Assembly: GCF_024723255.1 (NCBI RefSeq)
Contig: NZ_JANIAC010000002.1
Location: 620,001 to 684,000 of the forward strand
DNA length: 64,000 nt
Reading direction: 5' to 3'
Origin: Aestuariibaculum sp. M13
GTDB taxonomy: Bacteria; Bacteroidota; Bacteroidia; Flavobacteriales; Flavobacteriaceae
A program made the position numbers and the translations under genes. The notes under the pieces were generated by a model. The model did not search any database. It saw only the letters and a list, made by a program, of their open reading frames with translations, and was not told the DNA's origin. Below, in pieces: positions 42,503 to 50,727 of the stretch. Within the stretch, counting starts at the first letter, position 1; every line of letters starts with the position of its first letter.

Positions 42503-44002
42503 TTACTTTATTTCAATTTTCACGACAAATGCTCTGTTATCAATTATTTCACGGGGTGTTTTAAAATGCAGTCCGGTGTCATTCTGATTAAACACGACAT
42601 CTTGCTGGTAACCCAAAATAGAAAGCTTATCTACATTTGGCACTTGTTTACCTAATACGTCGCTTGTAAAAGAATTTAAAGTTACAGGCACATGCTCCCC
42701 TGGCCAACCTAAAACAATCGCATAAATAGTATTTCCTTTTTTAGTATAACGCACATCTTGCGCCGTATAAGTAATTTTATCTAAAAACATGCCTGATTTC
42801 TCCTGCTTGGTTGGACCTTCGCCAAAAACCTGCCAGGGCCGAGTTTCATAAATAGCCTCGCCATTAACATTTAACCACTCGCCTATTTCTAATATAATGT
42901 TTTGCTGATTTTCAGGAATAATTCCATTGGCTTTTGGGGAAACGTTAAGCATTAAAGCGCCATTTTTACTAACCACATCAACTAATACATGAATAATCTC
43001 GGCTGTTGTTTTTAAAGCTAAATTCTCTGTATAGCTCCAACTTCCCAACGATACTGTTTCGTCTGTTAGCCAAAATTCTTCGGTGATTCGGTTCATTCTT
43101 CCTTTTTCAAAATCCTCTAAACTCACAGATTTCGGGAACTCTCCCTCTTTATGTGTAAATACTACTTCTTTATTTTTCTTGTCGGCATCATTAAAATAAT
43201 AAGCGGCAAATTCTTTTTTATAAGACTCTGGAATTTTTTGTGTCTGGCTATCAAAATAAATTAAATCCGGACTATAATTATCAATAACTTCTTTTAACTG
43301 ACCCAGCCAATCTTCACTGAATTTATCTTTTGAAATATTGCCGTACATTTTAGCGAATAAAGGATCTTCTGAAGATGTTGGCATTTTAGGATTATACGGA
43401 AAATAAGAGGTATCATTTAACCATTTTTGTGGTTGCTCTTTAAATATCTGAAGATTTCTGGCCATATGAAAAGAAGCCACCAATTTCATGTCGCGCTCAT
43501 GAATAGCCTTAGCCAATTCGCCATACACGTCGCGTTTTGGCCCCATATCAACTGCATTCCATGGATTTATTTTACTCCCCCAGTTGGACCAACCATCGTG
43601 ATGTTCGGCTACCAGACCCGCAAACTTTGCTCCCGATTTTTTAAACAAGTCTGCCCAGGTCTCGGCATCAAAATTCTCGGCTTTAAACATGGGCACAAAA
43701 TCGTGATATCCAAACTCAGAAGGTTTGCCATAAGTTTCTACATGGTGTTTATACTCATTACTCCCTTCAATATGCATATTTCGGGCATACCAGTCGTTGG
43801 CGAAAGCCGGCACCGACATAACACCCCAATGGGCATAAATACCAAATTTAGCATCTTTAAACCAATCGGCAGCTTCCTTGTAATTAGATAAAGATTCCCA
43901 GTCTGCTTCGTATTTATCATTAGTAATTTCGACTTTGGTTGCCTTTTCCTTACAGCCCCATATAAATATTACGAGACCTAATGTGCCTATTATTTTTTTC
44001 AT
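42503..44002 (-). CDS. GH29-type alpha-L-fucosidase
   Basis: A 499-residue lipoprotein with signal MKKIIGTLGLVIFIWGC (lipid anchor Cys17). The GH29 barrel shows FGIYAHWGVMSVPAFANDWY, AEHHDGWSNW (about 132-141) and YSPDLIYFDSQTQ, where Asp251 fits the nucleophile. The segment before the nucleophile reads SFHMARNL where common GH29 enzymes have YYS-type sequence, so the group is divergent and the acid/base residue is not obvious. A C-terminal beta-sandwich follows (about 390-499). In the locus it would remove terminal fucose or a fucose-like sugar, as found on some xyloglucans. Two bases separate it from the GH42 gene. Confidence 0.83.
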   Translation of the reverse strand: MKKIIGTLGLVIFIWGCKEKATKVEITNDKYEADWESLSNYKEAADWFKDAKFGIYAHWGVMSVPAFANDWYARNMHIEGSNEYKHHVETYGKPSEFGYHDFVPMFKAENFDAETWADLFKKSGAKFAGLVAEHHDGWSNWGSKINPWNAVDMGPKRDVYGELAKAIHERDMKLVASFHMARNLQIFKEQPQKWLNDTSYFPYNPKMPTSSEDPLFAKMYGNISKDKFSEDWLGQLKEVIDNYSPDLIYFDSQTQKIPESYKKEFAAYYFNDADKKNKEVVFTHKEGEFPKSVSLEDFEKGRMNRITEEFWLTDETVSLGSWSYTENLALKTTAEIIHVLVDVVSKNGALMLNVSPKANGIIPENQQNIILEIGEWLNVNGEAIYETRPWQVFGEGPTKQEKSGMFLDKITYTAQDVRYTKKGNTIYAIVLGWPGEHVPVTLNSFTSDVLGKQVPNVDKLSILGYQQDVVFNQNDTGLHFKTPREIIDNRAFVVKIEIK

Positions 44003-44003
44003 T

Positions 44004-46088
44004 TTATTTTTCTTTCCAAACCGTTACACCTCCAGGTTTTAAAATGGTTGTTCCCATAATTATTTCTGAATTTGCAGGTATTGTTAACATATAATCTTCA
44101 GAAGAATAATTTACCGCTACCCAAAAACCATCTCGCCATTGTACATAAATACCTTCCGGATAATTTTCAATGGAAGCGCCAGTTTTTTGATAAACCGATT
44201 GTAGAATGTCCTTTTCCAGCTTAGCATCATCAGTATCTACACCAATATAAGTTACTGTGCCTTTACCAATGCTATTCGTTACAACTGCTGCTTTACCTGC
44301 ATAAAACTGATTGGTATAAGTTGCCAGCACATTTCCTGAATGGTTAGCATCAATTAAGTCCGCCCAATTATTCCAGAAATATGTTTCACCATTCGCATTA
44401 ATTGTACCCTTCATATTTGGTAATAAATGATCGAAATATTCTATTTCAGCATCTATTAACGGATACATTTTTGCCCCGTAACCCGATTGAAATAAATGTC
44501 CGTTATTATCTTTAACCCCTGTTCTGGTAGTTAGTACTAAATTACCTCCTTGCTTTACGTAGTTAGTCCATTTCTCAATAATTTCATCATCTATCAATTC
44601 AAAAGCAGGCGCTATAACAAGGGTATAATCACTTAAATCGTCATTTTCATAGAGTATATCAACAGGTGCACCGAAGGATTTAACTATTTCTAAATACTTC
44701 TGAAAAAATCCTAAAGTATGCCATTGACTGGTTTGTGCTTGTCTATCTAAACTCCAGCGGTTATCGAAACTCCAGAGCATAGCCGTTTTTCGTTTCTTTA
44801 ATGCTTCAGGCATTTTAGCCGATGGATTATAAGCTTTTTTCAATAATTTCATTTCCTGAATAACCTGCTTATATTCCTTTCCACCTTGCGACAAACTCAC
44901 ACCATCTAAGGTGGTAATTCCACTATGATACTGCTCTGCTCCATAATTTATTTGACGATAACGATAGGAACAAGCAAAAGATAGGTCACCGCCAAAACAA
45001 TGATACAACCACATACGTAACGCTCCAGGTTGTAACAACGGATTAATTTGCCCCCAATTCACAAAGCCTGGTTGTAATTCCATAACCCCGGAAATTGTAT
45101 TTTGTTGTTTAAAAAAGCTCAAGGCAAAAGACAGTTCTTTGGGGTCTCCTAATCTAAAACCTAAATCTCCAATATTAGCCTGGCCTTTATTCGGGTAGCT
45201 GGTAAACGCATTAAAATCCAGATTTTTAGTTCGGCGCGGGTCTGCGCCATAAGTTGTCGCTGTATAATTGGTAGTGATATACTGATTTGTTGAAATTAAT
45301 GGTCTTAAAATATCAGCTTGAAAATCTAAAAAATCAGCCTGAGTATCTGCTGAAAAACGTTTAAAATCCAACAAAGCGTGAGGATTTGTTCCCCACCACC
45401 CTACATGACTGGCATTATGAATTTGTACTTGATTAAAATCACTATAGGTCTGACTCCAGAATTGCGTGCCCCAGGCTTTATTTAAAGCTTCAATAGATTG
45501 GTATTTCTTTTCAAGCCATTTACGAAAAGCATCCTGAGAGGACGGACTATAATCTTCCTTTGCTTCAGGTTCATTATCTAATTGCCAACCAATTACCGTT
45601 AAATTATGTCCATATCGTTCGCCTAATTTTGTGATTATCTTTTCTGAAAACGCTCTCCAAATTGGATTACTTAACGATTGCTGAGCTCGTGTTCCATGTT
45701 CGGCGCGTAAATAATTTGCCCCCATAGCATAAATCTCGGGATATTTTATCCCCATCCATACCGGAGCTATCGCAGTTGGTGTTCCCAAAATAACTTTTAA
45801 ATGATATTTTTCGGCTAAGGCAATGACCTCATCTAACCAACCAAAAGTATACACGCCTTCCTGTGGTTCTAAATTAATCCAAGCAAATTCTGCTAAATGT
45901 ATAAACTCGAAACCTAACTCCGATATATTCTTAATATCACGTTCCCATTCGCTCTTATTCCAATGTTCAGGATAATAATAAATGCCTATAGACATTAAAT
46001 CTTCCTTTTGAAAAAACACATGTTTTGATTGAGCATTAAGCCCAATTGAACAAATGAATACAAAAACTAAAAAAATACTATTCCTCAT
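44004..46088 (-). CDS. GH42 beta-galactosidase
   Basis: A 694-residue exported enzyme with the signal peptide MRNSIFLVFVFICSIGLNAQ. The barrel begins GIYYYPEHWNKSEWERDI, the GH42 signature. The acid/base is Glu173 in GWQLDNEPE and the nucleophile Glu337 in VMELQPGFVNWG. A trimerisation-type domain (about 440-640, with a ThuA-like fold, VLTTRTGVKDNNG) and a C-terminal beta domain follow. It probably removes beta-galactose from side chains. Its start overlaps the end of the GH43 gene by 11 bases. Confidence 0.9.
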   Translation of the reverse strand: MRNSIFLVFVFICSIGLNAQSKHVFFQKEDLMSIGIYYYPEHWNKSEWERDIKNISELGFEFIHLAEFAWINLEPQEGVYTFGWLDEVIALAEKYHLKVILGTPTAIAPVWMGIKYPEIYAMGANYLRAEHGTRAQQSLSNPIWRAFSEKIITKLGERYGHNLTVIGWQLDNEPEAKEDYSPSSQDAFRKWLEKKYQSIEALNKAWGTQFWSQTYSDFNQVQIHNASHVGWWGTNPHALLDFKRFSADTQADFLDFQADILRPLISTNQYITTNYTATTYGADPRRTKNLDFNAFTSYPNKGQANIGDLGFRLGDPKELSFALSFFKQQNTISGVMELQPGFVNWGQINPLLQPGALRMWLYHCFGGDLSFACSYRYRQINYGAEQYHSGITTLDGVSLSQGGKEYKQVIQEMKLLKKAYNPSAKMPEALKKRKTAMLWSFDNRWSLDRQAQTSQWHTLGFFQKYLEIVKSFGAPVDILYENDDLSDYTLVIAPAFELIDDEIIEKWTNYVKQGGNLVLTTRTGVKDNNGHLFQSGYGAKMYPLIDAEIEYFDHLLPNMKGTINANGETYFWNNWADLIDANHSGNVLATYTNQFYAGKAAVVTNSIGKGTVTYIGVDTDDAKLEKDILQSVYQKTGASIENYPEGIYVQWRDGFWVAVNYSSEDYMLTIPANSEIIMGTTILKPGGVTVWKEK

Positions 46089-47607
46089 GAGTTATAGACT
46101 GGTATTTAAAGTTTTTAAATTTTACTTCACCATCGCCCATAGACACCAAACCAATACGTAAACTTAAAAATCCGCTGAGCACATTATGGTTATACGACCC
46201 AGCCTCTAATGAATTTTCTATTTTATTCCAGATTTTCCCATCTAAACTATAAAACATATCAACGGTATTCGACGTATTTTTCAATCGTAAAAACACGTGA
46301 TTATTGATAACATTCGATTCGGTTACAAATTGCCATCCTCTTAGATTGGCCAAAATATTATTAGAATCTGCCAAAATACCAGAAAATGCACGTTCGTTAT
46401 AAAACAGAATCAAACCACCAACAGCCTCATTACTTAGTTCCATTTCAACATCAACTATATAACTATGATCTAACGGAATAGTTAATAAAGGTGAAGTATT
46501 TGCTACGTTGTCACCCATAGCTTTCACTATTAAACTTTCATCGATTAAATGAAATCTATTATAACTGAAACCTTTATAAAACGTCCATTGCGATTTTAAT
46601 GTTTCCCCTGAAAAATCATCGTTTAAATCGAACGATTTTTCAATATTATTTTTTAATGGCGGTACTTTAATAGGGCTTTCCAAATCTATTTCATCCGGTA
46701 TTTTGTACCAGCCATCTTCTGTCCAAGTAATTGGTACAAGCATGGTTTGTCTTCCTTTATTATAAAATTCATTTTCATAACCATGAAACACCATATACCA
46801 GTTATCCTGGCTATCATTAAATACTGTTCCATGCCCGACAGACCACCATTTTTCATTTTTAGATGTGGTTCTTAAAATTGGATTTTGCGGTGAGTTTTCC
46901 CAAGGTCCCAAAGGAGACTTGGAACGTGCTGAAATCACCATGTGTCCTGTTGCCGGCCCCGCAGTTCCTCCTTCGGCGACGGTTAAGTAATAATAATCGC
47001 CACGTTTGAATAATTTTGGGCCTTCCATACAAAAGCATTCAATAGACCACTCCCGTGGTATTTCCCATCCATCATACACATGCTTTACATCTCCGGCTAC
47101 CGAGAGCCCATCTTTTGATAGCGGCACATAACTTCCACTACTAAAATACAAATATCGGTTACCCTCATCATCGGTAATATGCCCCGGATCTATCATTGAA
47201 ACTTTTAATTCTATTGGTGCACTCCAGGGACCAGCAATATTATCGGCTGTTATAACATAATTGGTATTACTTGCAGGAAAATAAATAAAATATTTATTCT
47301 CATATTTCACCAAATCTGGCGCCCATACCGACCCTAAATATTCGGTTAAAGCATGCGTTACCGGTTCCCAGTTAATTAAATCTGTTGAATGCCAGATTAA
47401 AAGTCCCGGATAATATTCAAATGAAGAATGCACCATATAAAAATCGTCGCCATCACGTAGTATACTCGGGTCTGGATAATCTCCTGAAAAAATGGGATTT
47501 GTATAAGTATTTGATGCAACTGACGGGGTGGCAACTTCTACCTTTATCTCCTCTTTGCAGGAAAAAATAAATAATAAAACCAAACAAGTTACTATCCTGA
47601 ATTTCAT
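46078..47607 (-). CDS. GH43-family glycosidase with C-terminal beta-sandwich domain
   Basis: A 509-residue lipoprotein with signal MKFRIVTCLVLLFIFSC (Cys17). The five-bladed propeller starts NPIFSGDYPDPSILRDGDDF with general base Asp46. The pKa-setting Asp140 is in SMIDPGHITD, and the acid Glu195 in CFCMEGPKLF. The C-terminal beta-sandwich (about 325-505) is of the beta-xylosidase or DUF1349 type, and it has DDFSGETLKSQWTF at its start. Such GH43 enzymes act as arabinofuranosidases or xylosidases; arabinose side chains of xyloglucan are the likely target. It overlaps the GH42 gene downstream and follows GH39 by 11 bases. Confidence 0.88.
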   Translation of the reverse strand: MKFRIVTCLVLLFIFSCKEEIKVEVATPSVASNTYTNPIFSGDYPDPSILRDGDDFYMVHSSFEYYPGLLIWHSTDLINWEPVTHALTEYLGSVWAPDLVKYENKYFIYFPASNTNYVITADNIAGPWSAPIELKVSMIDPGHITDDEGNRYLYFSSGSYVPLSKDGLSVAGDVKHVYDGWEIPREWSIECFCMEGPKLFKRGDYYYLTVAEGGTAGPATGHMVISARSKSPLGPWENSPQNPILRTTSKNEKWWSVGHGTVFNDSQDNWYMVFHGYENEFYNKGRQTMLVPITWTEDGWYKIPDEIDLESPIKVPPLKNNIEKSFDLNDDFSGETLKSQWTFYKGFSYNRFHLIDESLIVKAMGDNVANTSPLLTIPLDHSYIVDVEMELSNEAVGGLILFYNERAFSGILADSNNILANLRGWQFVTESNVINNHVFLRLKNTSNTVDMFYSLDGKIWNKIENSLEAGSYNHNVLSGFLSLRIGLVSMGDGEVKFKNFKYQSITHEE

Positions 47608-47618
47608 ATCATTATAAT

Positions 47619-49187
47619 TTAAAGCCGCTTAAAATTTAATAGACATACTTCGTTTTCATTAAGAGGCATACTCTGTTTAAAAATTTGATTTGCAGGTATT
47701 TTGATTCTCTTCACTATTTCAGGTTTCCCTGAACTTTTATCCTTTAGCATTTCTACCTGCGCCTTAGTGAGTTGAGAAGGTTTATTTAATTCAAGATAAT
47801 GTGTAAAAGGATCATTGTGTTTATAGCCTATTTTAGAAATTTCCAGTTGATAATTGCCTTTTGGAATATTTAAAATTTCAATTTCAATCTGTCCTTTTTC
47901 TTTTGAAGGCAAATTTCGATTGTAATAATCCTGATTATTCGTGTTCTCAGGTAAGGTATAGGTGTAATCCCATAATAACACCTGAACATCTCCGGCTTCA
48001 GATTTTGTTACCCATGACTCCCGATCTGAATTCTCCAATTCCAGATTTCCCAATGTATTCAAAAAGGCATAGGCGTGATATGCGGGCTTTTTAATCCCCT
48101 GGATATTCATTAAACCAAAACCACCATGAAAAGGTGTAAACCTGGGTCCTGGTTCCTCAAATATATCTGTAAACACCCAATAAGACATCGAATTTGCGGC
48201 GTTACCTATCTGTTTTATTTTTTGAAGAATATAGGCCGCCTCATGATAGCTATCATGCAATGGATCGGCAGGTGTATAAGAGGAACTCCACTCGGTGTAA
48301 TGCAATTCTAAATCTGGTCTCGAAGATTCTAAAATTTCATGTTTAGACTCCTTAACTTCTTCGCTTACGCTCCATTCATTCTTACTTAAAACAGTACCTG
48401 CCCCCCCGTATTCATCTAAAAAACCAACATCTACGCCGTAGGCATGTGTACTTATAAAATCCAGCGGCACCTTGTTTTGTTCGCAATACTTAATCATTTC
48501 AGGTTCCCAGGCGGCTCCTGCTGTTGCCGGGCCTCCTATTCTATAATCTAAATTTACCTGTTTTACTGCCTGTGCAGCGTACTCATATAATTTAAAATAT
48601 TCCGCCTGCGTTCCTGTCCAGAACCCAGGAGTTAAATTAGGTTCGTTCCAGACTTCAAAATACCAGGTTCTAACCTCATCACTTCCGTATCTGTCGGTCC
48701 AGTGCTGAACCAAATTTTCAACAAGTTTTCCCCATTCATTATAATCCTTTGGAGGTGTTACGTTACCCTTCCACCAAAATATAGTCTGGTTTCCGCTAGC
48801 CATTGCCGAAGGCATAAACCCAAGTTCTACAAACGGTTTCATTCCTATACTTAGAATATAATCGTAGAGTACATCAATGTATTGATAATTATAAACGGTC
48901 TTGCCCTGACGGTCTGTTTTATAAACCGCCATATCATCGCATAAAAGCCCATGCATTCTTATATACTTAAAATCGCAGTCTTGTTTTGCAATTTTTAACT
49001 GCTGTTGCCAGTCGGCTCTAAGTCCTTCATTTGCTCTGCCCGCACCAATACATTCTTTAAACATGGAGTTGGTTTTTCCCTTTTCTTTTAAAAAATCTAC
49101 AGTTATATGCCTGTTCTGAGCAAAACCAGAAAACCCGGTTGTTGCTAGGTAGAATATAAATACATAAAACATGTGTTTGTTTGACAT
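47619..49187 (-). CDS. GH39-family beta-xylosidase-like glycosidase
   Basis: A 522-residue exported protein with the signal peptide MSNKHMFYVFIFYLATTGFSGFAQ. The GH39 barrel includes IGAGRANEGLRADWQQQL, YIRMHGLLCDDM, and acid/base Glu182 in YFEVWNEPNLTPGFW. The nucleophile is Glu299 in LHYTEWSSSY, and FTPFHGGFGLMNIQG follows as in the family. A C-terminal beta-sandwich is present (about 395-520). The family acts on xylosides, among other sugars. GH39 is not part of the best-known xyloglucan loci, so its target here is open. It is 10 bases downstream of the GH5 gene. Confidence 0.88.
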   Translation of the reverse strand: MSNKHMFYVFIFYLATTGFSGFAQNRHITVDFLKEKGKTNSMFKECIGAGRANEGLRADWQQQLKIAKQDCDFKYIRMHGLLCDDMAVYKTDRQGKTVYNYQYIDVLYDYILSIGMKPFVELGFMPSAMASGNQTIFWWKGNVTPPKDYNEWGKLVENLVQHWTDRYGSDEVRTWYFEVWNEPNLTPGFWTGTQAEYFKLYEYAAQAVKQVNLDYRIGGPATAGAAWEPEMIKYCEQNKVPLDFISTHAYGVDVGFLDEYGGAGTVLSKNEWSVSEEVKESKHEILESSRPDLELHYTEWSSSYTPADPLHDSYHEAAYILQKIKQIGNAANSMSYWVFTDIFEEPGPRFTPFHGGFGLMNIQGIKKPAYHAYAFLNTLGNLELENSDRESWVTKSEAGDVQVLLWDYTYTLPENTNNQDYYNRNLPSKEKGQIEIEILNIPKGNYQLEISKIGYKHNDPFTHYLELNKPSQLTKAQVEMLKDKSSGKPEIVKRIKIPANQIFKQSMPLNENEVCLLNFKRL

Positions 49188-49197
49188 AAGAAAGCTA

Positions 49198-50712
49198 TTA
49201 ATTTAACCCATTGATTAAAGCATCTAAGGCCTGTTGATCATAAACCGTATTATTAGATCTGTTGAATAAAGCCGAAGAATGATTCCCCATATTTCCGGCA
49301 TCCCAATAAAAAGGCAGCAAACCATTGGCTTTGGCCTGTTGCACCACCGATTTTAAGTAATACGCTCTGGAATTAAGATGTAACTGTAAATTTTCGCCTG
49401 ATAAATTCTCACGTTTTATTGCTGCAAACTCTCCCAATACCACAGGAATACCTTTATCTACAAATTGAGATTTCATGAGTTTAAAATAATTTTGCAAAGC
49501 AGCTTCTTCCCCCCAATTGGCATTTCTGGAATTGTCGGTGGCAGAATGGTAGTTTGTTCCCCAGTAATAAAACATTTTTCCCCAGGTAGCATCTTCAGTC
49601 ATTAAGGCAAATTGATAAGGTGTGTAGTAATGTACTTCGACCATTAAGCGGTTCTCGACAGCATCAACAGGTAAACTAGTCATTAACGTATTTGTTTTTT
49701 CTACATCGGTTGAAGGCCCTTGAACCACCAAGGTTCGATAAGCATTTTTACCTCCTGTAGAACGCACTGCATCAATAAAAGTCTGGTGATAACTGTTTAA
49801 AACAGCCATTTGCCCTTCATCTTCTGCGTTAGGTTCGTTAGCACTTGCAAACAATAAACGTTCGTCAAAATCTCTTAAATGAATAGCTATCTGCTCCCAA
49901 AATGCCTTTTGTTTGGCGTTTACATTTGTCTTACTGGTTTCATTAACATTGTTTTCCAGCCAACCGCCATCCCAATGAATATTTAAAATGACATGCATAT
50001 CGTTATCTATACAATACTGCACCACCTCTTTTACGCGATTTAACCAGCTCTCCTTTAGTTTTGCATTATCCGCATCTTCTAAATACTGGTTCCATGAACA
50101 GGGAATTCTAATGGCATTAAAACCATTTGCTTTAACCGTGGAAATTAATTCTTTAGTAACCATAGGGTTACCCCAAGCGGTTTCTCCTCCTATAGCCTCC
50201 AAAGTATTTCCAATATTCCAACCTAATGAAATTTTTGCTGCTATTTCCTGAGCTGTACTGGACATACCAGTGGCATCAGCAGGAATAGGATTTAAATTAT
50301 AATCCGGATAAATGCCATTACTTGAAAATGCCCCTTTTTGATTCACTGCAATTTTTACAGCTGAAATGCCATTGGCATTAACCGTTATTATAGCAGAGCG
50401 TGCAGCTATACTTGAATTATTTTCAGCAGAAATAGTTACCGTTGATACGCCTGAACTTCCGGTTGTTTTATCTAATGACAACCAACTGGTTCCTGAGGTA
50501 CTAATAACCCAGGTTTCTACATTTGTATCAATAGATAACTCAAAATTGCCTTCTGCATTTTCAAAATCGATAGCATTAGCATTAACGGTTAACGTTTTTG
50601 CAACGGGTTCTTCTTCAACCTCTTCAATGGGGTTGCTATCGCTGCTACATGACCAAAATCCCAAAAGAATGATTGCCATAAAATGTCTTAAACTAAATAC
50701 TTTAAATTCCAT
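49198..50712 (-). CDS. BACON-GH5 endo-glucanase (GH5_4-type xyloglucanase candidate)
   Basis: A 504-residue surface lipoprotein with signal MEFKVFSLRHFMAIILLGFWSC (Cys22) and an acidic linker. A BACON domain (about 40-128, with ASGTSWLSLDKT-like strands and TVTISAEN) is followed by the GH5 catalytic barrel (about 150-500): LGWNIGNTLEA, IRIPCSWNQY, IHWDGGW, acid/base Glu293 in ASANEPN and nucleophile Glu428 in VVLGEFA. BACON plus GH5_4 is the layout of the outer-membrane xyloglucanase BoGH5A. It would cut the backbone outside the cell. It lies 15 bases downstream of GH3 in the operon. Confidence 0.9.
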   Translation of the reverse strand: MEFKVFSLRHFMAIILLGFWSCSSDSNPIEEVEEEPVAKTLTVNANAIDFENAEGNFELSIDTNVETWVISTSGTSWLSLDKTTGSSGVSTVTISAENNSSIAARSAIITVNANGISAVKIAVNQKGAFSSNGIYPDYNLNPIPADATGMSSTAQEIAAKISLGWNIGNTLEAIGGETAWGNPMVTKELISTVKANGFNAIRIPCSWNQYLEDADNAKLKESWLNRVKEVVQYCIDNDMHVILNIHWDGGWLENNVNETSKTNVNAKQKAFWEQIAIHLRDFDERLLFASANEPNAEDEGQMAVLNSYHQTFIDAVRSTGGKNAYRTLVVQGPSTDVEKTNTLMTSLPVDAVENRLMVEVHYYTPYQFALMTEDATWGKMFYYWGTNYHSATDNSRNANWGEEAALQNYFKLMKSQFVDKGIPVVLGEFAAIKRENLSGENLQLHLNSRAYYLKSVVQQAKANGLLPFYWDAGNMGNHSSALFNRSNNTVYDQQALDALINGLN

Positions 50713-50727
50713 TTGATTAATTATTAT

